From DATFYI01 sp035315125 (GTDB taxonomy: Bacteria > Chloroflexota > Anaerolineae > Anaerolineales > Anaerolineaceae): a stretch of 11,045 nucleotides of DNA. Made by a program: the position numbers and the translations under genes. Where the stretch lies: NCBI GenBank assembly GCA_035315125.1, contig DATFYI010000161.1, positions 1 through 11,045 of the forward strand, written 5' to 3'. The stretch's first letter is position 1. Every line of letters starts with the position of its first letter. Positions 1 to 6,191 of the stretch are shown one piece after another. Below the pieces are notes generated by a model that had not been told where the DNA came from, did not search any database, and worked only from the letters and a program-made list of their open reading frames with translations.

Positions 1-67
1 ATAAGAATATATATTAAAAGCGGATATTGGCATTAATTCGTGAACTGCGACAAGTTAAAAACCTAAA

Positions 68-478
68 TCATTTATTGGCACTGATATTTTGTCTTTTCTT
101 TTCAACCCGGTTCATAAATCGTTCCCAATCGATGATAAACCGTTCGTGTTCCCCTTCAGCAATTTTTTCAATCTCATCCCAGGCCTCCACGCGGAAACAC
201 AGGCGGCGTCCGTCTACATCCATCAGCTCGGCCTGAATACGAACTTCCATCCCGACCGGTGTGGCTGCTATATGTTTAATTTTAATTTCAGACCCAACAC
301 TGCTTTGTGATGGATCCAGCAAATTAACGATGGTATTGTGAGCTGTGCTTTCCATCAGCCGTACTAACTGGGGCGTGCTTAGCACAGGCGCCATGCGTGG
401 ACCGCCGGATGCTGCCGCGGTGAGGTCGTCGGTCACTATTATTTTAATTTCGTTTTTTAATCCAGGTTCGATGGTCAT
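68..478 (-). CDS. FlK-like hotdog-fold acyl-CoA thioesterase
   Basis: A 136-residue single-domain protein resembling the fluoroacetyl-CoA thioesterase (FlK) branch of the hotdog superfamily, which hydrolyses acyl-CoA thioesters in the cytoplasm. Residues Thr35, Glu43 and His69 have the same spacing as the FlK catalytic set Thr42, Glu50 and His76 (8 and 26 residues apart). Length is typical and there is no signal peptide or membrane segment. The ATG is preceded by AGGAGAG about 7 bases upstream, which supports this start. It lies 75 bases downstream of the lipoate ligase gene on the same strand, so it may be read from the same transcript; no convincing terminator was seen in the gap. The true substrate cannot be told from sequence; fluoroacetate resistance is only one possibility, and general short-chain acyl-CoA housekeeping is more likely. 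Confidence 0.82.
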   Translation of the reverse strand: MTIEPGLKNEIKIIVTDDLTAAASGGPRMAPVLSTPQLVRLMESTAHNTIVNLLDPSQSSVGSEIKIKHIAATPVGMEVRIQAELMDVDGRRLCFRVEAWDEIEKIAEGEHERFIIDWERFMNRVEKKRQNISANK

Positions 479-553
479 CGAGTCTCTCCTATTTTCTGTA
501 TTGTACTTGCAAGAGGAAAGCCTTAAGTATTTCCAAAAATTCGTTCTTATATA

Positions 554-1300
554 CTAACGCATTCCAATCCAATTGTTTGTGCTATATTTTTGTTCCGCCA
601 GTTGCCTTGCCCGAGACAACTCTTCTGCGGTGTATTCCGCATAGATAATCTCGCGATCGCGACTGAAACCTTTCTCCATCGCTTCGAAAAAATCCTGGAT
701 TGGCGCGGAACTGTACGAATCTACGCTGGTAACCCGCTTTTTAACGCTACTGATCAATTTATCTGAAATCTTTTCTTTACTAACATTCAGCAAAGAGAAC
801 ATCGTTTCAACATCAACTTTGTATAAGATTGTGCCATGTTGCAACAGGACACCGCTGCGCCGGGTTTGAGCGTTGCCAGAGATTTTCTTTCCATCAACGG
901 TCAAGTCATTAATGGGTTCAAAATTGGCCTGAATGCCCAACAATTGAAGCGCAAAAAGGATATCTGAACAGATAACTCGATAAGAATCCAAAATTTTTTG
1001 TGGAAATATTTCCACCGGCCCCAGGATGCTATAGGTCACCTCGCCATCACTGTCGTGGTAGACGGCCCCGCCGCCGGTAAGTCGTCGAACTACATCTACT
1101 CCTGCCTGCTGGCAAGCATCTAAGTTAACCTCATTCAAAAGCCCTTGAAAAAAACCAATTGAAATTGCAGAGGGTGACCAACCATAAAAGCGGATGGTTG
1201 GCAGACTTGTGCCAGAGCGGATCGATTCCATGATGGCTTCATCGATCGCCATATTCATGAAGGCGCTGAATTTTTGAAAGCGGATCATCCTGAATTTCAT
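554..1300 (-). CDS. lplA: Lipoate-protein ligase A, catalytic subunit (bipartite type)
   Basis: A 248-residue cytoplasmic enzyme of the BPL/LplA/LipB superfamily. It would activate free lipoate with ATP to lipoyl-AMP and transfer it to a lysine on lipoyl carrier domains. The signature RRLTGGGAVYHD is at residues 72-83, the NDL segment at 131-133, and the GKKISGNAQ motif at 137-145 places the expected catalytic lysine at Lys139; an LQHGTIL motif follows. The C-terminal accessory domain found in E. coli LplA is absent, and a gene for exactly that domain lies immediately upstream, overlapping by the 4-base ATGA. This matches the two-subunit Thermoplasma-type ligase. The NDL segment is ligase-like and I saw no cysteine there as expected for LipM or LipL, so a ligase is preferred over an octanoyl or amidotransferase. 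The upstream transporter gene supports salvage of exogenous lipoate. Confidence 0.9.
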   Translation of the reverse strand: MKFRMIRFQKFSAFMNMAIDEAIMESIRSGTSLPTIRFYGWSPSAISIGFFQGLLNEVNLDACQQAGVDVVRRLTGGGAVYHDSDGEVTYSILGPVEIFPQKILDSYRVICSDILFALQLLGIQANFEPINDLTVDGKKISGNAQTRRSGVLLQHGTILYKVDVETMFSLLNVSKEKISDKLISSVKKRVTSVDSYSSAPIQDFFEAMEKGFSRDREIIYAEYTAEELSRARQLAEQKYSTNNWIGMR

Positions 1301-1593
1301 TTAACCGCATCCATCAATACTGAAATCAGGTCGGCCGGGCTGAAACCAATGATCGTGGCATGATTGTCTTGAAGCACGGCATCCACTCGTTTAACCAGCA
1401 GCTCTTCGGATAAGGGTATTTCTGCGCCAGCCAAACTTTCTTCGATAAAGGTGATCAGCTCTTCCGGGTGGAGAAAGAAATCCCCCGTAATTTTTACACA
1501 ATCGATTTTTTGGTAATAAACCACATCGACACGGACCAGCTTGCCGCCGGCGATTTTTTTAATAGAGCTACCGGTTTTTATTTGCTCACTCAA
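1297..1593 (-). CDS. lplB: Lipoate-protein ligase accessory subunit (LplB)
   Basis: A 98-residue protein matching the stand-alone C-terminal accessory domain of lipoate-protein ligases. In Thermoplasma this subunit is needed for the adenylation step carried out with LplA. Diagnostic segments are GGKLVRVDV at about residues 16-24 and ITGDFFLHPEE at 35-45. The start codon is TTG, which overlaps the TGA stop of the transporter gene as TTGA; AAAGG lies about 9 bases upstream, so initiation is probably weak and coupled to translation of the gene before it. The stop overlaps the ATG of lplA by 4 bases. Two such overlaps in succession imply one polycistronic message and stoichiometric synthesis of the two ligase subunits. 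Confidence 0.88.
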   Translation of the reverse strand: MSEQIKTGSSIKKIAGGKLVRVDVVYYQKIDCVKITGDFFLHPEELITFIEESLAGAEIPLSEELLVKRVDAVLQDNHATIIGFSPADLISVLMDAVK

Positions 1594-2291
1594 ATATTAG
1601 CGCCTTTCTTGCGTCCAATTGGAATTTGCAACCAGGCGGCCACAACAACTAGGGTAAGCAGGGCTGCTGCCCCGGCTTCAAGTGGGCCGTTTGTGATACC
1701 TAGACCCAAAAGTATTGGCCAGGGTACAGTGGGCAGTATTATACTGGACCCAAATACAAAGCTGAAATGGTTTACGAGGCATTCCATGAATGGTATTATT
1801 TTGTACCAAATTAAAAGACTGCAATCGTTTTGTACATAAACCAAAGCAGGTATTATAAATGGCAACTTGTGGCCCCCAAATAGACCAATCATTCCTAAAA
1901 CCAAAATAGTATTTGTAAGGCTGCCTGCGATACCTGCTGCTACCAAACCGACAGGCTTCCAGCGCTTCAAAGCAGTCCAAACTAGCCAAGCTACTGGGCC
2001 GATGAACAGACGGGGGATCACTGCCAATAAAGGGTTGGTAAATAAGACATCTGTAGGCCCAGTAGGAGCAGCAGCTGCCTGGATCATACTGGATATTCCG
2101 AAGATCAGGCCAATGGCAGCACCAACTATTGGGCCTTCCAATACCGCTCCAATAATGACCGGGATATGCATGATCGTCAAAGACGCTCCGCTGAACCAGG
2201 GGATATATCCCCAATGGGTTACTCCTAATATGACTGAAATTGCACTTAATGCACCTGCAATTGCAATTTTGCGTGTTCTGCTTTGTGGCAT
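1590..2291 (-). CDS. lipT: ECF transporter S component, probable lipoate transporter
   Basis: A 233-residue integral membrane substrate-binding (S) component of an energy-coupling-factor transporter. Hydrophobic segments occur at about 8-25, 38-72 (two helices), 82-108, 113-139 and 190-222. The last segment contains the GITNGPLEA element commonly seen near the end of S components. The ATG at 2291 is chosen over an in-frame ATG at 2351 because a perfect AGGAGG lies 5 bases before it and the extra N-terminus is not family-like. No EcfA or EcfT gene is present, so it must share an energising module encoded elsewhere (group II arrangement). Coupling to lplB-lplA makes lipoate the likely substrate, as comparative genomics proposed for LipT; the substrate is inferred from context. 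Residues of about 145-189 look like an insertion between helices 5 and 6, since comparable S components are usually about 180-190 residues. Confidence 0.82.
   Translation of the reverse strand: MPQSRTRKIAIAGALSAISVILGVTHWGYIPWFSGASLTIMHIPVIIGAVLEGPIVGAAIGLIFGISSMIQAAAAPTGPTDVLFTNPLLAVIPRLFIGPVAWLVWTALKRWKPVGLVAAGIAGSLTNTILVLGMIGLFGGHKLPFIIPALVYVQNDCSLLIWYKIIPFMECLVNHFSFVFGSSIILPTVPWPILLGLGITNGPLEAGAAALLTLVVVAAWLQIPIGRKKGANI
1725..1859 (-). other. In-frame repeat-rich insertion within the ECF S component gene
   Basis: This stretch encodes residues of about 145-189 of the S component, which have no place in the usual six-helix layout. The DNA is AT-richer than its flanks and dense in small repeats. 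There is a 13-base near-perfect palindrome at 1734-1746, a CATTC/GAATG hairpin at 1780-1792, a TGGTA/TACCA hairpin at 1791-1808, a GGTACA/TGTACC inverted pair at 1723-1728 and 1802-1807, and an 8-base direct repeat TTTTGTAC at 1799-1806 and 1828-1835. TATAATACCTGC and TATAATACTGCC lie near the two ends in minus-strand reading. The pattern suggests a small palindromic or MITE-like element captured in frame, but boundaries are approximate and no homologue could be aligned. Confidence 0.4.
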
Positions 2292-2296
2292 CAGGT

Positions 2297-2302
2297 CCTC
2301 CT
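2297..2302 (-). promoter_or_regulatory. Shine-Dalgarno AGGAGG deciding the lipT start
   Basis: A full-consensus AGGAGG on the minus strand sits 5 bases upstream of the ATG at 2291. It is the strongest ribosome binding site in the window and shows that the longer reading frame opening at 2351 overstates the N-terminus. Confidence 0.8.
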
Positions 2303-2359
2303 GGACCAAAAGAAAAATTCCAGATAATTGACCCAATTCTATCACTATCAATATTAAAA

Positions 2360-2389
2360 ATAGTAATCAACTCTTAAGATTGTACTCAA
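2360..2389 (-). promoter_or_regulatory. Candidate promoter of the lipT-lplB-lplA operon
   Basis: On the minus strand a TTGAGT box (2384-2389) is followed after 18 bases by TACTAT (2360-2365). Each matches the sigma-70 consensus at four or more positions. It would give a leader of roughly 60 bases before lipT. The region is AT-rich, so a chance match is quite possible. No riboswitch-like fold was recognised in the leader. Confidence 0.28.
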
Positions 2390-2410
2390 GTTCCAATTTA
2401 GAACAAAACA

Positions 2411-2733
2411 ATGATGACACCAAATGGGAATATTGCCAAATCCATCCATATTGGACGTGGTTTAGCCCATGGGGGCTCAATGGCTGTTAATGTTACTTTT
2501 GGGCAAACGCAATTGGCAAAAATGGATTATTCTGAGCCGCTAAAACAGAAAAATATAAATTAGTACAAACATGAATATGGGAGCCGTTGCCAAGTCCACC
2601 CTTCGGAGGTAAAAGTGAAGATAGTCAAAGGTCCAACCAATTACTCACCGATCTAATAAAAGCCTTTCAAAAAGATGGTCGGGAATTATTGTCAGAAAAA
2701 GGAGCTAGTCCTTGGTCAATCAAATTTAAGTGA
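2411..2733 (+). pseudogene. Possible decayed plus-strand coding remnant
   Basis: Two short frames lie end to end on the plus strand. The first (2411-2563) starts with ATG and gives 50 residues. The second is open from 2575 to the stop at 2731-2733, lacks a start codon and gives about 52 residues with an ordinary soluble-protein composition (for example SNQLLTDLIKAFQKDGRELL). They are in different frames, so a frameshift would be needed to join them. No Shine-Dalgarno precedes the first ATG, and it is the only plus-strand coding candidate in a window where everything else is on the minus strand. I do not recognise a family, and chance open frames are a real alternative. Confidence 0.2.
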
Positions 2734-2818
2734 AAAGAGAAGATAAATGCCTAAATTTGCATTAGAGATATTTCTATTGTTAATTCGATATAAGCATTTA
2801 CCGTTATCTATGCGATTC

Positions 2819-2842
2819 CCGCTTGACATGCAAGCCAAGCGG
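2819..2842. repeat. Perfect 7-bp hairpin
   Basis: CCGCTTG (2819-2825) and CAAGCGG (2836-2842) form a perfect inverted repeat around a 10-base loop. It is locally GC-rich in an AT-rich stretch. There is no T-tract on either strand, so it is not a standard intrinsic terminator; an operator or a remnant of a mobile repeat are alternatives. Confidence 0.4.
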
Positions 2843-2947
2843 CATATAAAGTAATTCCTTAATAAATAGGAAGCTTCATCTATTCAGTTCTCATGAACAG
2901 ATGGATTTTATTAGCTCAATTTCCTTGGTCAGCAGCTCTGGATGGTA

Positions 2948-3112
2948 TTATGGTTTACTTGTGTTCCTTACCATTGCTTGAATATAAATTGGACCAAGGC
3001 CTCCCGGAATCCAGAATATTCCACCTACAGGAGTCCATCCTGCCTGAATGTATCTATTTACTTCTGCAATAAACTTATCTCTTCCTTTGACTTCTATTAC
3101 TGTGTATTCCAT
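2948..3112 (-). CDS. Small DUF1737-like protein
   Basis: A 54-residue protein starting MEYTVIEVKGRDKFIAEVNR. It matches the pattern of the DUF1737 family: a short beta strand, a helix of the form FIAEVNRYIQ, the turn GWTPVGG (residues 25-31), then a second strand pair ending in a YIQAMVR segment (43-49), like the FYQAMV end of family members. AGGAGG lies 4 bases before the ATG, a good ribosome binding site. The function of the family is not known; it is small, soluble and probably cytoplasmic. It lies downstream of the SGNH esterase on the same strand, separated by about 200 bases that hold a possible decayed zinc-ribbon gene. A longer antisense plus-strand frame covers the same bases but has no protein-like features, so the minus-strand reading is preferred. 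Confidence 0.72.
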   Translation of the reverse strand: MEYTVIEVKGRDKFIAEVNRYIQAGWTPVGGIFWIPGGLGPIYIQAMVRNTSKP

Positions 3113-3120
3113 ATTCCCTC

Positions 3121-3292
3121 CTATTGTTTTGAGATCTTCCTGGCTAGCAGACTCTTCTCTTCTTTGCTCTCCAGCTCAACTATGCGAGAGTTGGAGATAT
3201 AACGCTTTCAAGCTGGTGTTATTACATAAATAACTCTACACTCTTAGAAGATCTATTCCTTTGCAGTTTGAGCATGGTTTGTCATGGCACAT
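3121..3292 (-). pseudogene. Possible decayed zinc-knuckle gene
   Basis: Minus-strand fragments here read like pieces of one small protein broken by frameshift and stop. The first (3236-3292) is an 18-residue open frame, ATG to stop, with a KPCSNCKGIDLL knuckle (CxxC). A second fragment in another frame reads YVITPA, then an in-frame TGA, then a charged helical tail KRYISNSRIVELESKEEKSL and a few further residues, ending at a TAG (3121-3123) that overlaps the ribosome binding site of the DUF1737-like gene. The tail looks coding in composition and its coupling to the next gene is typical of an operon partner. A second CxxC expected of a zinc ribbon was not found. Chance frames cannot be excluded. 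Confidence 0.25.
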
Positions 3293-3317
3293 CAATATAG
3301 CTGAAGGAAGTAAATAT

Positions 3318-4526
3318 TTATCTCCCAACCCGAATTGCATCTTCATTAACTGAATCCGCGTAAACTTTGGCACCTTTCAGATTAGGATGAAAACAATCTC
3401 CTCCTTTACTTATATTAAGTTTTTTACGCATCGAGTCTGGTAACAATGACGCTGAGTTTGAATATCCGTCTCCTGGATATTGCACATACGTATCACTTAT
3501 TAGTTTTAATCCACATATCGGAGGGGGGGACTCATGCCCGATAAATTTATTATAGATGGGTGTAACTTGCAGACGATCATATTGTCCAATATTCTCCACA
3601 ATAGCAATTATGGCTGAATTTAATTTTTTTATAGCGATTTCGGCCCTACTGAAACAATCACTTGAAATCCAACCACACTGACCTGCGAATTCTGTTCCTG
3701 CAAAAAGTGAGCTTTGTGGGTTAACAGGATTATGGATTTCTGTAATTATTACAGATACATTAGGTTGAGATAAAAGCTTTGAAACTTGGGCTTGTAAAAG
3801 TGGCCTTATTCCTTTATCAACCAAATCGTCAATCCAATTTATATACCCAGGCGCATCAGACAATCTTAAGGCTGTTAAAAAAAATGGAAGGTTATCAAAC
3901 CCCAAATCATTTCCACCGATTGTGATTGTTACAAGTGTTGGCCGTTCTGAAACCTTAGATATCGTGACCACGTCGTTAACCTGATTATTAAACCATTTAT
4001 ATTTATCTTGTTTTATTGTCTTTGAGTCAGGCTCGAAAAGAGTTGCACCAGAGCAGGCGAAATGGTAAAAGTTTACCTTTGTAAAACGATTTTCCAAATC
4101 ATTTTTTACATCATATGGGTATGCATTAGTTGATCTTTGACAAGGTGACCCATCATCCTTCAGGCCATGCCCAGATGCAATCGAGTCGCCAAGTGCGAAA
4201 TAATCAATAACGGGTTGTTTAGGAGTGACGGTCGGGTAAGTATTAATTAATTGCGTTGCTAAGCCAGCCAAGGTGGTCTCTCTTATCGGAACTGATTGTG
4301 TTTGCGCTATAAAAATTCCTTCAGACACCGAAGTTTTTGCTGCCCTTACGAATTGAGTTTGGAGGGGTGGGGCTTGAGTTTGGAGTAGAGGAATAGCTGT
4401 CTTTCCCGCCAAAGCTACTTGGGTTTGCAGGACGATTTGTTCTTGTTCAGAACAGCTGATGCCCACAATTAACATTATCGATATTATCCAAAGATATCTC
4501 TGGGTTCTATAACTCTTCGAAGACAT
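3318..4526 (-). CDS. Secreted SGNH/GDSL-type esterase or lipase
   Basis: A 402-residue extracytoplasmic hydrolase. Block I GDSIASG is at residues 113-119 (nucleophile Ser115), the GGND block at 204-207, and the DCFH block at 377-380 with catalytic His380. Six cysteines at 129, 158, 284, 291, 338 and 378, together with an ACSGAT element at 157-162, resemble SEST-like secreted esterases stabilised by three disulfides. The N-terminus has a hydrophobic stretch (11-24) before Cys25; the sequence VGISC is a weak lipobox, so a lipoprotein is possible but a simple membrane anchor is an alternative. Residues 31-92 form a linker with recurring LQTQ or QTQ units rich in Thr, Gln and Ala. The natural substrate (acyl ester, lipid or acetylated glycan) is unknown. 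Start chosen at the only ATG giving a signal-like N-terminus; its ribosome site is weak. Confidence 0.87.
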   Translation of the reverse strand: MSSKSYRTQRYLWIISIMLIVGISCSEQEQIVLQTQVALAGKTAIPLLQTQAPPLQTQFVRAAKTSVSEGIFIAQTQSVPIRETTLAGLATQLINTYPTVTPKQPVIDYFALGDSIASGHGLKDDGSPCQRSTNAYPYDVKNDLENRFTKVNFYHFACSGATLFEPDSKTIKQDKYKWFNNQVNDVVTISKVSERPTLVTITIGGNDLGFDNLPFFLTALRLSDAPGYINWIDDLVDKGIRPLLQAQVSKLLSQPNVSVIITEIHNPVNPQSSLFAGTEFAGQCGWISSDCFSRAEIAIKKLNSAIIAIVENIGQYDRLQVTPIYNKFIGHESPPPICGLKLISDTYVQYPGDGYSNSASLLPDSMRKKLNISKGGDCFHPNLKGAKVYADSVNEDAIRVGR

Positions 4527-4599
4527 TTGTACACACTCAAATTTATCTCAAAGTAGAAAACAAATTGTTAATTGACGCCTAAAATTCTCGAGGCTTATT

Positions 4600-5223
4600 T
4601 CAATACCCATATTGTCTTTTCCTTTCGGGCCGTCGTATGAGAATATATAAAAAGCTACCGATAAAGTTCAGAAAAAGGATTATTAAAACCCAAATAATTT
4701 TATCATTTCCTGAATTCGGCTCGTTTTTTATGCAATCAACCATAGTCCATATTGTAAAAATAAGAGGAGATAAACCACACCCAAGAATCAAAAGAGTTCC
4801 TAATCCGCCACCTAAAGTAGCAACGAATGTAGCAATTAAATTGTTTAGGCCTTCTCCAATGCTACTCCCTTGTGAGAGAGAACTGATCCCAACAATTAAT
4901 GCAAAAACTATTGCGATGACTACTATAACTCCTATGCATCCACTTACTATCTCGGAACAAGATCTACTATTATTCTGTGATGGGGGAGTATCGTTGGCTT
5001 TATTTTCCCCCATTGAGCTATTACTATTTGCGACCGATGGTGCAGGTGTTTGGCTAAGTCTCAATTTTTCTTCTTCTGATGTAGATGAAATGAAATGAAC
5101 AGACCTTTCGTCTAATTCGATTGTATTACTTACAGATAATGCTTCACTACATGCAGGATTGGCACAAAATAATGCCGTATCCAGGTTATGCCCCCCACAT
5201 TTTGGGCAAATTTTGACTTTCAT
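4600..5223 (-). CDS. Zinc-ribbon membrane protein with PLDc_N domain
   Basis: A 207-residue protein of unknown function. The N-terminus is a zinc ribbon with ligands Cys6, Cys9, Cys20 and Cys25. A charged, Ser/Asn-rich linker follows (about 30-88), then a membrane helix at about 95-116 and two more at about 140-161 and 175-197. The last pair, with the MVDCIKNEP element at 161-169 and an ending of the form FLNFIGSFLYILIRRP, matches the PLDc_N domain, a two-helix unit first named at the N-terminus of phospholipase D-type proteins but often found alone. No HKD phospholipase motif is present, so no lipase activity should be assumed. A GGGAGGG lies about 10 bases before the ATG. It sits between the beta-sandwich gene and the SGNH gene; a shared message is plausible but gaps of 73-185 bases leave room for separate promoters. 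Confidence 0.75.
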   Translation of the reverse strand: MKVKICPKCGGHNLDTALFCANPACSEALSVSNTIELDERSVHFISSTSEEEKLRLSQTPAPSVANSNSSMGENKANDTPPSQNNSRSCSEIVSGCIGVIVVIAIVFALIVGISSLSQGSSIGEGLNNLIATFVATLGGGLGTLLILGCGLSPLIFTIWTMVDCIKNEPNSGNDKIIWVLIILFLNFIGSFLYILIRRPERKRQYGY

Positions 5224-5366
5224 TTCTAATTTTCCCTCCCTATCAAAAGGCTATTTAATCTCTATTGATTTATCAATTAAATTCCTTTGCCGATTTGTCA
5301 ATTACGACATCCTTCTACTTTATTTGGTTATTCAAAATGATGGAATAAGTTTGACTATTAGGTATC

Positions 5367-5396
5367 TATATGGTGCGTCTGAGATGTGGGTGTCAA
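5367..5396 (-). promoter_or_regulatory. Candidate promoter upstream of the zinc-ribbon/PLDc_N gene
   Basis: A perfect TTGACA on the minus strand (5391-5396) is followed after 18 bases by CATATA (5367-5372), a moderate -10 match. A second TTGACA about 100 bases further downstream has no -10 box at a usual distance. The position in the 185-base gap suggests the PLDc_N gene can be transcribed apart from the gene before it. Confidence 0.28.
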
Positions 5397-5408
5397 ATTC
5401 GATCTTTT

Positions 5409-5723
5409 TTATACTTTTTGCAAAAATACAAAATTTGGTGCCTTGTATCCACAAATAAATTTGATATTTTGGGTATTAGTTAGGTCAACCAGAATTTCGT
5501 CGGTATGATTATTTCGATTCCAGACAGGTACCTTGATATATATTTTATGTAAGCCCGAAGAAAATGGGATATTTACGGTCTTACCGTTATCGACCTTACC
5601 AACGGATACACCATCGATTATTATATTAAAAGGAATTGCAGCGCCACCAAAAAAAGATTTTCTAGATATAGTTATGGATGCATTCAGGATTGGTTTTTCA
5701 GAAGATGAATTTAGTTGAGGCAT
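5409..5723 (-). CDS. Small predicted beta-sandwich protein
   Basis: A 104-residue protein with no signal peptide or membrane segment. Alternating strands with the pattern FFGGAAIPFNIIIDGVSVGK (residues 24-43), a NGKTVNIPF strand, SSGLHKIYIKV and a final KFICGY resemble a small all-beta domain that often accompanies zinc-ribbon or PLDc_N proteins in bacteria; it is loosely similar to PEGA or DUF2846-type surface domains. I cannot assign a function. The ATG at 5723 is preferred over the in-frame ATG at 5741 because GGAGGGG lies 9 bases before it while nothing suitable precedes the longer start. It is encoded just upstream of the zinc-ribbon/PLDc_N gene on the same strand, which supports a functional pairing. 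Confidence 0.6.
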   Translation of the reverse strand: MPQLNSSSEKPILNASITISRKSFFGGAAIPFNIIIDGVSVGKVDNGKTVNIPFSSGLHKIYIKVPVWNRNNHTDEILVDLTNTQNIKFICGYKAPNFVFLQKV

Positions 5724-6191
5724 AGATTTTTTCCCCTCCATAACACTCGCAAGAACTTATTCTGATTTGAAAAATAATATACATCCAACTTTATTCAATT
5801 CGAATAGAAAGGAAACTTGGCTAATGATATTTCCATCTAAACTTTATATGCGTTTTAAAGTAGCTGATTACCCAATAATAATAGTACATTAAACCATTTC
5901 ACTTTATTCATAATCGCTTAGGATCAAAGGAAAGATATATGTGATATTGTTTTTAATCCACACCGTAATGAATTCTCAATCAACCATATATTTTCAAATA
6001 GGTTCGTGTCCACATCAGGCGATATTCTATTTCTGTCAGACCGCCTTAGTTCGGATATATCCTATTATTGAACTTGCAAGAGATATACATATATATCCTC
6101 CCAATCACCTTTCCCTCACTATATTTATTATAGCCATTATTTCTTAACAGATATTAGAAATGAAGATAATGTTTGGAGATCTTGTAAAGAT
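5724..6191. other. Non-coding AT-rich gap
   Basis: About 470 bases with no supportable gene on either strand. A plus-strand frame at 5941-6147 has no ribosome site and a hydrophobic, low-complexity translation, so it is treated as chance. The gap holds the 10-base palindrome GGATATATCC (6053-6062) and a second ATATATCC (6091-6098) that could form an 8-base-pair stem with the first. A minus-strand GGGAGG before a 14-codon frame near 6080-6100 leads nowhere. The promoter of the beta-sandwich gene should lie in 5742-5940, but I saw only weak boxes. No terminator with a T-run was seen after the polyferredoxin gene. Confidence 0.5.
5733..5739 (-). promoter_or_regulatory. Shine-Dalgarno GGAGGGG deciding the start at 5723
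   Basis: Minus-strand GGAGGGG lies 9 bases upstream of the ATG at 5723 and overlaps the alternative ATG at 5741. It would be coding sequence if the longer start were used, so it argues for the shorter protein. Confidence 0.6.

Larger units (their letters stand above)
2390..2947. other. Gene-poor AT-rich stretch between lipT and the DUF1737-like gene
   Basis: No intact gene was found here on either strand. It contains two short plus-strand reading frames that look like gene remnants (2411-2733), a perfect 7-base-pair hairpin (2819-2842) without a T-run, and an interrupted hairpin near 2878-2905 (CATCT/AGATG with an inner GTTC/GAAC). The last lies downstream of the DUF1737-like gene and could end its transcript, but it has no clear T-tract. 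The rest shows nothing I can name. Confidence 0.5.

Noticed and set aside
554..1300. LplA as a LipM or LipL octanoyl or amidotransferase
   Set aside because: No cysteine at the position before the catalytic lysine motif, an NDL segment typical of ligases, and a dedicated LplB gene beside it.
1678..2370. A 230-residue minus-strand frame overlapping lipT
   Set aside because: It is the shifted frame of the transporter gene. Its translation is rich in Cys, Trp and His without any membrane pattern, while the lipT frame has clear helices, an AGGAGG and overlaps with lplB.
2819..2842. The 7-bp hairpin as an intrinsic terminator
   Set aside because: There is no T-run after the stem on either strand.
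2942..3202. An 86-residue plus-strand frame
   Set aside because: It is antisense to the DUF1737-like gene, has no ribosome site and a low-complexity Ser/Phe/Cys-rich translation.
3190..3215. In-frame TGA read as selenocysteine in the zinc-knuckle fragment
   Set aside because: No selenocysteine insertion hairpin was seen after the TGA and other stops and frame breaks lie nearby, so decay or error is simpler.
5941..6147. A 68-residue plus-strand frame in the gap before the polyferredoxin gene
   Set aside because: No ribosome binding site, no recognisable domain, and AT-rich DNA readily gives such hydrophobic frames.
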